A stretch of DNA of 64,000 nucleotides from Agromyces sp. SYSU T00194. GTDB lineage: Bacteria > Actinomycetota > Actinomycetes > Actinomycetales > Microbacteriaceae. Below are positions 25,739 through 34,048 of the stretch, piece by piece. The translations under genes and the position numbers were made by a program. Location of the stretch: positions 1,240,001-1,304,000 of the forward strand of contig NZ_JBEPJZ010000001.1 in NCBI RefSeq assembly GCF_040496035.1, given 5' to 3'. The notes beneath the pieces were generated by a model. The model had not been told where the DNA came from. It worked only from the letters and a program-made list of their open reading frames with translations, and made no database searches. The stretch's first letter is position 1. Every line of letters starts with the position of its first letter.

Positions 25739-26494
25739 ATGGCGGACCTCCCCGGGGCCGATCTCGACCTCGCCGAGCACTACCCCTGGGCCGTGGACGC
25801 CCGCGCGTGCGTGCTCACCGCAGCGCGGGAGTGGCCCGTTCGCCCCGAGCGGGGATGCGGCATGGGCGCGGCGAGGGTGGCCGATGCCCTGACCGTCGAC
25901 GAGTTCCTCGAGCGCGAGGGAGCGGCCCCGATCGCCGACCGAACGCTCGTGGTCGCCATCGGGTCGAACGCCTCGCCCGCGGTGATCGCGCGCAAGTACG
26001 CGTCGGGCGGATGCGGGTGGGCGACGCCGTTCGCGACCGGCACGTTGCACGGCGTCGCCGTCGGGCACTCCGCCCACGTCGCGCCGCGCGGCTACATCCC
26101 GGCCGCGCCGTTCGCGAGAGCGACCGCGGTCACGCGCGTCGTGGCCTCGTGGTTCGACGAGGAGCAGCTCGCCGTCGTGGACGCGACCGAGCGGAACTAC
26201 GCGCGGCGGGAGCTCGATGCGCAGCGGCATCCGCTCGTGCTGGAGTCGGGCGAGCGACCGCCCTACTCGGTCTACGTGTCGCGCCACGGGCTCATCGGCG
26301 ACCGGCTGCGCAGCGCGCCGGTCGGGCTGGGCACCCAATCGGCGATCCTGGCCCACCTGTCGGCCGCCACGAGCGAGGCGGACTTCGCGGGCGATGCCGC
26401 CGACGTGTGCCGACGGCTCGCCGAACCCGGCGCGGCGGTGCGGGCGACCGCGGCCCTGCAGGAGGGGCCGACCGTGGCGCACGGCCTCACCTGA
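25739..26494 (+). CDS. Conserved hypothetical protein (possible gamma-glutamylcyclotransferase-like fold)
   Basis: A 251-residue soluble protein I cannot name with confidence. Residues 66-85 (LVVAIGSNASPAVIARKYAS) recall the GSN turn of gamma-glutamylcyclotransferase-like proteins, followed by an aromatic/glycine-rich beta region (GYIPAAPFARATAVTRVVAS) and VVDATERNYARREL, where an acidic residue could be catalytic. These resemblances are by eye only. The ATG at 25739 has GGAGGA ten bases upstream. Its stop overlaps the end of the convergent GNAT gene by 8 bp. Confidence 0.45.
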   Translation: MADLPGADLDLAEHYPWAVDARACVLTAAREWPVRPERGCGMGAARVADALTVDEFLEREGAAPIADRTLVVAIGSNASPAVIARKYASGGCGWATPFATGTLHGVAVGHSAHVAPRGYIPAAPFARATAVTRVVASWFDEEQLAVVDATERNYARRELDAQRHPLVLESGERPPYSVYVSRHGLIGDRLRSAPVGLGTQSAILAHLSAATSEADFAGDAADVCRRLAEPGAAVRATAALQEGPTVAHGLT

Positions 26495-27119
26495 GGGGGC
26501 GGTCCGTCGCGGACCACTCCCTCCGGAGGATGCCGAACGTGGCGAGGTCGTCCCACGCGCCGTCGTGGTACTCGCGCTCGCGCTCGGTGCCCTCGTGGCG
26601 CATCCCCAGGCGACGGCATATCGCGGCCGACGCGAGGTTTCGGGGATCGAGCACGGCGTGCACGCGGTGCGCACCCAGCTCCTCGAAGCAGAGCCGCAGG
26701 GCGGCGGCCGTGCCTTCGGCGGCGAGCCCGCGTCGCTGGAACGACGGGTGCACCAGCCAACCGAGCTCGACCTGTGCGTTCGCGACGGACGTCACCCGGA
26801 CCATGACCTCGGCGACGACCCGATCGCCGCCCTGCGCGAGCGACGGCTCGCCGAGCAGTTCGCCGACGAGCAGTATCGCGTCGCCGTCGGCGGCCAGCAG
26901 TCGCATGCCCGAGCGCCACGCCGTGTGCTCGTGCCCCTCCTCGCGCGTGCGCCGAGGCCAGGGGATGTACGTGCGCACCTCCTCGCGGCGCTGGTAGTCC
27001 CACACGTCGTCGCTGTCGTCGAGCGTGATCGGGCGCAGGCGCAGGCGCTCGGTCAGGATCGGCTGCTCCTCCATGCGCTCAGCGGGGTAGGGCAGTCGCA
27101 TCGCGGGGGCGTCGGCCAT
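26487..27119 (-). CDS. GNAT family N-acetyltransferase (RimJ-like)
   Basis: A 210-residue acetyltransferase. LTERLRLRPITLDDSDDVWDYQ (residues 23-44) is the typical RimJ/RimL entry, the acetyl-CoA-binding loop is the Q/RxxGxG-like HPSFQRRGLAAEGTAAAL near residues 127-144, and LDPRNLASAAICRRLGMRHEG near residue 160 is the family C-terminal signature. Substrate is an amine on a protein or small molecule and is not predictable. The ATG at 27119 is preceded by TAGTCT at six bases, supporting the longer start over an internal ATG at 27074. It is divergent from the glycosidase gene. Confidence 0.85.
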   Translation of the reverse strand: MADAPAMRLPYPAERMEEQPILTERLRLRPITLDDSDDVWDYQRREEVRTYIPWPRRTREEGHEHTAWRSGMRLLAADGDAILLVGELLGEPSLAQGGDRVVAEVMVRVTSVANAQVELGWLVHPSFQRRGLAAEGTAAALRLCFEELGAHRVHAVLDPRNLASAAICRRLGMRHEGTEREREYHDGAWDDLATFGILRREWSATDRPLR

Positions 27120-27125
27120 GGCGCG

Positions 27126-27131
27126 AGACTA
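27126..27131 (-). promoter_or_regulatory. -10 box of the GNAT gene
   Basis: Minus-strand TAGTCT, six bases, then the ATG at 27119. Confidence 0.45.
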
Positions 27132-27225
27132 GCTCAGCACGGCAGAACCCGAACTCTGCGTCCCGTTGGTCGGGTCATGGCCCACCACCCGAAACAGCGC
27201 CGGAGCAGGTTCGGCGTGCGGAGGG

Positions 27226-27253
27226 TTGCGATCTATTTCACTCCGGATAATAC
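27226..27253 (+). promoter_or_regulatory. Promoter of the GH106-like glycosidase gene
   Basis: TTGCGA (27226-27231) and TAATAC (27248-27253) are separated by 16 bp, a good sigma-70-type promoter and the clearest two-box promoter in the window. The surrounding sequence (27231-27255) is AT-rich. The expected mRNA has a leader of about 50 bases before the AAGGAGAA ribosome site. Confidence 0.6.
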
Positions 27254-27309
27254 TTGCGTCGAGATGCCGGCACCCGACCGGCCGATGCGACCACGTTCGA
27301 AGGAGAACC

Positions 27310-30246
27310 ATGTCCGCCGCGTTCGACGCCCACCGCGAGCCGCTCGCGCATCCGCCCATCGAGTACCGGCCCGAGCAGCGCTGGTGGCTCGCCGAGGGGC
27401 TGCACACCGACGAGACGATCCGCCGTGAGATCGATGCGGCGCACCGCTTGGGCTTCGGCGGCATGGAGTTCCTCGCCATGGACGAGCGGGCCATCGACCA
27501 CTCGCGGTACGGCTGGGGCGCGGAGGAGTGGGTGCACGACTCGCAGGTCGTCGTCGAGGAGACGACGGCGCGCGGCATGTCGTTCAGCTTCACGTCGGGC
27601 ACCAACTGGTCGAATGCGAACCTGCCGACGATCGACCCCGACCACCCCGCAGCCGCGCAGGAGCTGAACTACGTGGTCGAGACCGTCGGCGCGGGCGGCC
27701 GCACCGGCGCGCTCCCGCGTATCGACCTCCACGAGGAGCGCGGCGGGCACATCCTGCCGGGCGCCCGGGTCGCCCCGACCCTGCAGCCCGTCGTCGCGGT
27801 GGTCGCCGTGCCGAGCGCAGGCGACGGCGACGCGCTCGACATCGACCGCGTGCAGGACCTGACCGCGCAGGTCGTCGACGAGGCGCTCGACTGGACGCCG
27901 CCGACGGACGACGGCTGGCGGCTCTTCACGTTCCGGGCGCACGGCACCGGCCAGACGGCATCCCCTTCCGCCACCGTCAACTACACGGTGAACTACCTCG
28001 AGCGCGCAGGCGTCGACGCGGTCATCGACTACTGGCGCGACGTGGTGCTCACGCCGGAGCTGCGCGAGCAGATCGCCCGCAACCCGCGCGCCCAGATGTA
28101 CATGGACTCCCTCGAGCTGAACGTCTGGGGCGCCGGCGGCATGTTCTGGGGGCCGAACGTGGCCGCCGAGTTCGCCGCCCGCCGCGGGTACGAGATCACC
28201 CCGTGGCTGCCGGTGCTCGTGCGCCAGTCGGAGCTCATGGCCTCGTCGACGACGTACACCTACGAGGCCGACGACGCCCACCGCATCGAGGTCGAGAAGG
28301 TGCGGCACGACTACGTCGAGACCCTCACCGACCTCTACATCGAGCACATGCTGCACCCGTTCGCCGAGTTCCTGCACGACAACGGCATCCTGCTGCGCTC
28401 CGAGATCAGCTACGGCCTGCCGTTCGAACTCACCCGGCCCGGCCCCGAGGTCGACGGCATCGAGACCGAGTCGCTCGAGTTCGGCTCGCAGATCGACGCC
28501 TACCGCCTGCTCGCCGGCCCGGCCCATCTCTTCGGCAAGCAGTACTCGTCGGAGACGGGCGCGACCACGCGCAACCACATGCTCGACCACCGCTTCTATG
28601 ACCAGATCATCGCGACCCAGCTCGCCGCGGGCGTCACGAAGACCGTGCTGCACGGCTGGGCGAGCGTCGCCGGCGCGGAGGGCGCGACCGAGTGGCCGGG
28701 CCACGAGGGCATGTGGTCGATGTTCTCCGAGCGGTTCGACCTGCGCCAGCCGGCATCCGAGTTCTACCCGCTCTGGAACGCTCGCCTCGGCCGGGTGCAG
28801 TACCTGCTGCGCCAGGGCCGTCCGCGGATCGACGTCGGCATCCTGCGCACCGACCACTTCGTCGACAACACGTCGGGCATGATCTTCACCACGCCCGACG
28901 GCGAGCGCATCCCCGACGAGGTCGCGTACGGCCGCATGTGGATGCGCGACCGGCAGAACCACTGGTGGCGCGACCTCGGCATGCAGGATGCCGGGTGGAG
29001 CTACGAGTTCCTCGACGGGTCGCTGCTCCGGCACGACGACGTCGAGTTCGCCGGCGGGCTCGTGCAGCCCGACGGGCCCGGCTACCAGGCGCTGATCGTC
29101 TACCAGCAGGCGCTCGACGCCGACGTCGCGGCGCTGCTGCGCGACTGGGCGCGGCAGGGGCTGCGCGTCCTCCTCGTGAACGGCGCGAGCGACCTCAAGC
29201 TGCTCGCCACGGGCGAGTACACGCACCACGAGCGCGCCGCCGCCCGCACGCCCGGGCGCGACGGGCGCGACGACGAGCTCGCCGCCACGCTCGCGGAGCT
29301 GCGCACCCTGCCGACCGTCGCCGAGGTCGACGACCCGGCGCAGACGGTGGCCGCACTGCGCGGCCTCGGCGTCGCCGGTCGCGCGGAGTTCACGGCGGAG
29401 AACCGCGACGTGCTCGGGTACCTCCGAGAGGACGGCGACCTGCTGCACGTCTACGCCTACCACTTCCGCTACGAGACCGGCGAGGAGACCACCGTCGAGA
29501 TCGCGCTGCCCGGCACGGGGCGGATGCACCGCATCGACGTCTGGACCGGATCGGCGCACGACCACCGCGGCGTGCGCGTCGAGGGCGACCGCACCGTCGT
29601 GACGCTGCGCCTGGCCCCCGGTGAGATCGCGTTGCTGAGCCTCGACCGTTCCGAGCCCGCGACCGAGACGGCCGTGGCCGGGCGCGAGGTGCTGGCGGAT
29701 GCCGGGGAGTTCTCGATCGCGGTCGAGAGCTGGGATGCGGGCGGGACGACCGTCATCGAGGAGGACCGCGGCCTCGGCTACGTGACCCGCGAGGTGCGTC
29801 CCGAGACGGAGGTCACCCGCCTCGAGTCGCCGGCCACCCGGCTGGCGCCCTGGTCCGAGCTGCCCGGCGTCGGGCCCGAGGTGTCCGGCGTGGGGGAGTA
29901 CCGCACGTCGATCGCACTCGACCGCCTGCCCGCCGACGGCGAGCGGTTCGTGCTCGAGCTCGGTTCCACCAACGGCGGGCTGGGATCGGTGTCGGTGAAC
30001 GGCGCGGCGCCGGTCGGGTTCGACACGTCGCATCCGACCGTCGACGTGACCGACGCCGTGGTCGCCGGCGCGAACGAGATCGTCGTGCGCACCGCGAGCT
30101 CGCTCAACAACCGGCTCATCGCGCGCGGGTACTACGACGCCCTGCCCGACATCGCCCTGCTCATCGCCGGTCGCGAGGGGACGCACTCCACCGAGGTGCG
30201 GCCCTACGGCATCGTCGGGCCGGTGTGCATCGTCGCGGTCGGATAA
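27310..30246 (+). CDS. Glycosyl hydrolase, GH106-like (alpha-L-rhamnosidase family)
   Basis: A 978-residue glycosidase. The N-terminal part (RWWLAEGLHTDETIRREIDA, then LGFGGMEFLAMDE) reads like the start of the GH106 barrel; EFGSQIDAYRLLAGPAHLFGKQYSSETGA near residue 395 and GVTKTVLHGWASVAGAEG near residue 440 belong to the same catalytic domain. A beta-sandwich with a GxxR-type ligand-binding fold makes up the last 150 residues (GEYRTSIALDRLPADGERFVLELG). No signal peptide is visible, so it should act inside the cell on imported oligosaccharides. The start follows AAGGAGAA at 27299. A MarR gene follows after 25 bp. Rhamnosidase activity is the family default and not proven. Confidence 0.72.
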   Translation: MSAAFDAHREPLAHPPIEYRPEQRWWLAEGLHTDETIRREIDAAHRLGFGGMEFLAMDERAIDHSRYGWGAEEWVHDSQVVVEETTARGMSFSFTSGTNWSNANLPTIDPDHPAAAQELNYVVETVGAGGRTGALPRIDLHEERGGHILPGARVAPTLQPVVAVVAVPSAGDGDALDIDRVQDLTAQVVDEALDWTPPTDDGWRLFTFRAHGTGQTASPSATVNYTVNYLERAGVDAVIDYWRDVVLTPELREQIARNPRAQMYMDSLELNVWGAGGMFWGPNVAAEFAARRGYEITPWLPVLVRQSELMASSTTYTYEADDAHRIEVEKVRHDYVETLTDLYIEHMLHPFAEFLHDNGILLRSEISYGLPFELTRPGPEVDGIETESLEFGSQIDAYRLLAGPAHLFGKQYSSETGATTRNHMLDHRFYDQIIATQLAAGVTKTVLHGWASVAGAEGATEWPGHEGMWSMFSERFDLRQPASEFYPLWNARLGRVQYLLRQGRPRIDVGILRTDHFVDNTSGMIFTTPDGERIPDEVAYGRMWMRDRQNHWWRDLGMQDAGWSYEFLDGSLLRHDDVEFAGGLVQPDGPGYQALIVYQQALDADVAALLRDWARQGLRVLLVNGASDLKLLATGEYTHHERAAARTPGRDGRDDELAATLAELRTLPTVAEVDDPAQTVAALRGLGVAGRAEFTAENRDVLGYLREDGDLLHVYAYHFRYETGEETTVEIALPGTGRMHRIDVWTGSAHDHRGVRVEGDRTVVTLRLAPGEIALLSLDRSEPATETAVAGREVLADAGEFSIAVESWDAGGTTVIEEDRGLGYVTREVRPETEVTRLESPATRLAPWSELPGVGPEVSGVGEYRTSIALDRLPADGERFVLELGSTNGGLGSVSVNGAAPVGFDTSHPTVDVTDAVVAGANEIVVRTASSLNNRLIARGYYDALPDIALLIAGREGTHSTEVRPYGIVGPVCIVAVG

Positions 30247-30271
30247 CCTGCCCGGGACGAGAGGACGACGG

Positions 30272-30772
30272 ATGCCACGGCCGCATGCCACGCAGCTGGC
30301 CTCGATCGACGCCGTCGACCGCTCGCCCGTCGCGCCGACCGACCCCGACGACCTGCTCGGCATCCTGGAGCGGATGATCCGGCAGGCGAACAGCAGTCGG
30401 CTGCGGCGCGCGATCATGGCCGAGGTGGGCTTCCCGGTCGACGACATCCCGACGTTCCTCGCGCTGAACCAGCTCTCGCTGCACGGGGCGATGCGTCCGA
30501 CCGACCTCGCCGAGGGCCTCGAGACCGGACGCGCGAACGTCACCAAGATCGTCGCCCGCCTGGCCGGGGTGGGCCTGGTCGAGCGGGTCGCCGACCCGGC
30601 CGACGCCCGAGGGGTCATCATCGCCCTCACGCCCGCGGGGCGGGCCCTGGCCGCACGTGTCGTGGCGGTGCAGGAACGCACCATCGCCGAGACCCTCGCC
30701 GGCTGGCCCGCGGCCGACGTCGACGCGTTCCGTGCGCTCACCCGCCGCTGGGTCGAGGGCTGGGGGGCCTAG
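30272..30772 (+). CDS. MarR family transcriptional regulator
   Basis: A 166-residue winged-helix regulator. The DNA-binding part is seen at about residues 70-125: MRPTDLAEGLETGRANVTKIVARLAGVGLVERV forms helices 3 and 4, and ADPADARGVIIALTPAGRAL the wing with its Asp-x-Arg-Gly signature. It lies 25 bp downstream of the GH106-like glycosidase, so it is probably cotranscribed and may control it; its stop overlaps the convergent TSUP transporter gene by 4 bp (CTAG). Ligand unknown. Confidence 0.87.
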   Translation: MPRPHATQLASIDAVDRSPVAPTDPDDLLGILERMIRQANSSRLRRAIMAEVGFPVDDIPTFLALNQLSLHGAMRPTDLAEGLETGRANVTKIVARLAGVGLVERVADPADARGVIIALTPAGRALAARVVAVQERTIAETLAGWPAADVDAFRALTRRWVEGWGA

Positions 30773-31488
30773 GTCGCCCAGGCGGCCCGGAGGAACAGCG
30801 CCGCGCCCGACGCGAGCGAGAGCACGAGCGTCGCGACGCGGACCGTCGGGGCGGGCATCCGGCGCACGAGCGGGATCGCGACGACGAGGCCGACGGCGAC
30901 CGCCGGGGCAAGCGCCGCCGCGCGCAGCAGCTCGCCCGGGGCATCCGTCGCCCCCGCGACCAGCAGCGCGCCCACCGAGACCACCGCGCCGAACGCGAAG
31001 AACGCCGACAGGGTCGTGCGCATGCGCCGCACGTCGTCGGGTCGGTAGGCGAGCGCGATCGGCGGGCCCGGCAGGGCGGCGACGGGGGTGAGGACGCCCG
31101 CCGCCAGTGCGCCGGCGACGAGCGAGGCGCGCCCGGCGGGCGCACGCCATCCGGCCAGCGCGATGATCGATCCGGCGACGACGATCGCGCCGATCGCCAG
31201 GTGCGTGGCGCGCAACGGCAGGTGGGCGGCGAGCCAGGTGCCGACGGCGATGCCGGGAAGGGACGCCGCCGACGCGACGAGCAGCGCCGGGCGATCGAGG
31301 GCATCGCGCTCGATCCAGGTCACCGCGGCCATCACCAGCACCGTGACCAGCAGGATCGCCAGGATGCCGACGTCGGGGGCGACGAGCGCGAGCAGGGGCA
31401 CGGCGACGATCCCGAACCCCATCCCGGTGAGCCGCTGCACGACGGTCGCGACGGCCACGACGAGACCGGCGACGACGACGACGCTCAC
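30769..31488 (-). CDS. TSUP family transporter (TauE/SafE-like)
   Basis: A membrane protein of 239 residues with eight hydrophobic segments. The TauE/SafE repeats show as TGMGFGIVAVPLLALVAP near residue 20 and LPGPPIALAYRPDD near residue 140. The family exports or imports sulfite, sulfoacetate or other organosulfur anions. I chose GTG 31488 because the first membrane helix starts immediately after it; no good ribosome site is visible and upstream codons lack family character. The gene is divergent from an SDR gene and its end overlaps the end of the MarR gene. Confidence 0.82.
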   Translation of the reverse strand: MSVVVVAGLVVAVATVVQRLTGMGFGIVAVPLLALVAPDVGILAILLVTVLVMAAVTWIERDALDRPALLVASAASLPGIAVGTWLAAHLPLRATHLAIGAIVVAGSIIALAGWRAPAGRASLVAGALAAGVLTPVAALPGPPIALAYRPDDVRRMRTTLSAFFAFGAVVSVGALLVAGATDAPGELLRAAALAPAVAVGLVVAIPLVRRMPAPTVRVATLVLSLASGAALFLRAAWAT

Positions 31489-31640
31489 GCGGGGCGGCGA
31501 GCGCCCGGAAGGCGCGCGGATGCACTGGTCATGGCCCCAATTCTCGCCTGCATCGCGGCCACCGATTTCCCGGGAGCCGCCGGTGGGGCGACGATGGTAC
31601 CCCGGGACGTCGAACGCAGCGCCCGGAGGAGGAGAACCAC

Positions 31641-32372
31641 ATGGCACGCACCGCTGTCGTCACCGGAGCGTCGAGCGGAATCGGCGCGGCGACCGCCCGC
31701 CAGCTCGCCGAGCAGGGGTGGGACGTCGTCATCGGCGCCCGGCGCGTCGACCGCCTGCAGGCGCTCGCCGACGAGATCGGCGCGCGCGCGCTGCCGCTGG
31801 ACGTCACCGACCAGGCATCCGTCGACGCCTTCTGCGCCGAGGTCTCGCGCTGCGACCTCCTCGTGAACAACGCCGGCGGCGCGCTCGGCGCCGCCTCGAT
31901 CGCCGAGTCCGACGACGCCGAGTGGCAGGCCATGTTCGACAGCAACGTGATGGGCACGCTGCGCATGACCCGCGCGCTGCTGCCCGCGCTCATCGCCTCG
32001 GGCGACGGCATCGTGATCAACATCGGCTCCGTCGCCGCGCGCGAGCCGTACCGCGGCGGGGGCGGCTACAACGCCGCCAAGCACGCGGTCGCGGCGCTGA
32101 CCCGGGTGCTCCGCATCGAGCTGCTCGGCCAGCCCGTGCGCGTCACCGAGATCGACCCCGGCCTCGTGCAGACCGAGTTCGCCACGGTGCGCTTCGGGGG
32201 CGACGAGGAGCAGGCCGCGAAGGTCTACGAGGGCATGACCCCGATGCGCGGCGAGGACATCGCCGAGGCGATCGCCTGGGTGGCATCCCGCCCCGCGCAC
32301 GTGAACATCGACACGATGCTCATGCTGGCCCGCGACCAGACGTCGGCGCAGGTCGTGCACCGCCGCGGTTGA
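31641..32372 (+). CDS. SDR family NAD(P)-dependent oxidoreductase (YdfG-like)
   Basis: Short-chain dehydrogenase of 243 residues. The cofactor loop TGASSGIG is at residues 9-16, followed by ARR after strand 2, which favours NADP; NNAGG is near residue 76, and the catalytic Ser, Tyr and Lys appear in GSVAAREPYRGG and YNAAKHA near residues 132-150. The pattern matches the YdfG / serine 3-dehydrogenase branch that oxidises 3-hydroxy acids and reduces malonic semialdehyde. A strong GGAGGAGGAGA ribosome site precedes the start. It stands alone, divergent from the TSUP gene. Confidence 0.9.
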   Translation: MARTAVVTGASSGIGAATARQLAEQGWDVVIGARRVDRLQALADEIGARALPLDVTDQASVDAFCAEVSRCDLLVNNAGGALGAASIAESDDAEWQAMFDSNVMGTLRMTRALLPALIASGDGIVINIGSVAAREPYRGGGGYNAAKHAVAALTRVLRIELLGQPVRVTEIDPGLVQTEFATVRFGGDEEQAAKVYEGMTPMRGEDIAEAIAWVASRPAHVNIDTMLMLARDQTSAQVVHRRG

Positions 32373-32612
32373 CCCCGGCCCGCCGGCCGACGACGCGATC
32401 GATCACTGCGTCGAACAGGTCGGGGTTGATGCCGTCCATCCCGAGGTCGAGCGAGACCCGGCCCGCCCGGCTGCGCAGCGACTGGGCACGGGCGACGCCC
32501 GCCCGGCATGTCGCGTTGCCGCCGGGGCCTCCGCTCCGCCAAGCTGGCGGCACACGCCGGGATCCCGCACCCCAGCGGCGGGGCGATGGCGCACACTCCC
32601 AGGAGGCACGGC

Positions 32613-32963
32613 ATGTCCGCAGCTCGTCCGTTCGGCGTCACCCTCGTCGCGATCATCGCGTGGATCACGGGGCTCTTCCAGATCATCCCCGCGGTCTTCG
32701 CCCTCATCGCGGGCGACCTCACCTACGGCATCGTGGGCATCCTCATCGGCCTCATCACGATCTTCGTGAGCCTCGGCCTCTTCCGCGGCAGCAACGGCGC
32801 CCGCATCGTCGTCACGATCGTGTTCGTGCTGAACATCGCGGCGTCGTTGTACGTTGTGTTCGCCATCGACGGCGGCTTCTGGACCGCGGTCTGGAGCATC
32901 CTGTTCCCCGCGATCGGCATCATCCTGCTCTACACGAGCAAGGCCAACGCCTTCTTCCGCTGA
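32613..32963 (+). CDS. Small four-helix membrane protein
   Basis: A 116-residue protein consisting almost wholly of four membrane helices (about residues 7-27, 34-53, 62-83 and 90-108) with short loops and a charged C-terminal end (SKANAFFR). It resembles the many uncharacterised actinobacterial DUF7144-like membrane proteins. AGGAGG at 32601-32606 supports the start. The 240 bp before it hold no gene I can support. It meets a convergent membrane protein gene end to end. Confidence 0.65.
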   Translation: MSAARPFGVTLVAIIAWITGLFQIIPAVFALIAGDLTYGIVGILIGLITIFVSLGLFRGSNGARIVVTIVFVLNIAASLYVVFAIDGGFWTAVWSILFPAIGIILLYTSKANAFFR

Positions 32964-34040
32964 TCAGTCGCCGGTCGATGCCGGGGTGCGCGCACGGCTC
33001 GCCCCGGCATCGTCGTGTCCGAGCGTCTCGACGCTGCGGATGAAGAGGATGATCCAGGTGAACACGAGGATGCCGGCGACCAGCTCGACCGCGGTCAGGG
33101 TGTACAGGCCGAGCCCGTAGTACACGGCGAGCAGCACGATGACCGCCATGAAGGTCCAGCCGATGACGAGGAACGTGCGCGAGAGCCCGGGCACCCACCG
33201 ACGCAGCGCGACCACGAGCACGAAGAAGCTCACCGCCATGCCGGATGCGGCGGCGGTGTGCAGCCAGAAGCTCACGTCGACGGGGATGATGCCGACGCAC
33301 GCGAGCAGCACGCCGACGAGCACGAGGCAGGTGCGCACGTTGCGCCGGCCGTGGGGCAGCTGCGAGGGGAGGTCGAGCGTCACGCGACGCACCAGGGTCG
33401 TGACGAGGAAGCCCGCGACGATGAGCGTGAGGTTGAAGGCGCGTGCCGAGACGCTGTCGGTCATGCCGAGCGCGCTCAGGTGCTCCTGCCACCAGTAGGG
33501 GTCGGATGCGGTGAGCATGCTCGCGAGCATCCCCTCGACGAGGAAGACGGCGAGCACGATGGCGAGCAGGTTCAGGTCCATGATCACCGCGGACGAGAAC
33601 GCGACGTAGCCCGTCAGCGCCCCCGCGGCCCCGGCGATGACCAGCAGCGGCACGGCGAACACCGGGGCCCCGATGAAGGCGTCGCTCAGCAGCACCGAGG
33701 CGAGCGTCCAGGTGAGCAGCGCGATCGCGCCGTGCGCGATGGCGACCGCGACGATGTCGAGCGCGTCGAGGACGCGCATCCGCAGCCCGTCGGTGCGTGC
33801 CGCGACGATGAGCCGCCCGGCCGCGAAGGCGAGCATCGCCACGACGCCGCAGGAGATCGCCGCGTACTCGCCGATCGACCCGGGCCCCGAGATGGGCGCG
33901 TCGCCCAGGCCGAACACCGGGATCGCCACGGCGCCCACGACCCAGAACGACAGGATGCCCGCGGTCAGCGCGAGCGACTCGAGCCGGCGGCCCCGCGACC
34001 CGATGATCCGCTCGAACGTCTCGGACACCGGGGCGGTCAT
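32964..34040 (-). CDS. DUF998-like multi-pass membrane protein
   Basis: A 358-residue membrane protein with about nine hydrophobic helices in groups (LALTAGILSFWVVGAVAIPV near the N-terminus, then repeated segments). The general pattern fits DUF998-type proteins, though no catalytic or transport motif is visible. The ATG at 34040 is eight bases from the hemA stop, and both are on the minus strand, so it could be expressed from the hemA promoter. Its stop abuts the convergent small membrane protein gene. Confidence 0.55.
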   Translation of the reverse strand: MTAPVSETFERIIGSRGRRLESLALTAGILSFWVVGAVAIPVFGLGDAPISGPGSIGEYAAISCGVVAMLAFAAGRLIVAARTDGLRMRVLDALDIVAVAIAHGAIALLTWTLASVLLSDAFIGAPVFAVPLLVIAGAAGALTGYVAFSSAVIMDLNLLAIVLAVFLVEGMLASMLTASDPYWWQEHLSALGMTDSVSARAFNLTLIVAGFLVTTLVRRVTLDLPSQLPHGRRNVRTCLVLVGVLLACVGIIPVDVSFWLHTAAASGMAVSFFVLVVALRRWVPGLSRTFLVIGWTFMAVIVLLAVYYGLGLYTLTAVELVAGILVFTWIILFIRSVETLGHDDAGASRARTPASTGD

Positions 34041-34048
34041 CGTCTGCC

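Noticed and set aside
32373..32612. Small minus-strand frame (32320-32553) with a peptide GRVSLDLGMDGINPDLFDAV
   Set aside because: It overlaps the SDR end, has no ribosome site and matches nothing I recognise; could be a gene remnant but I cannot support it.
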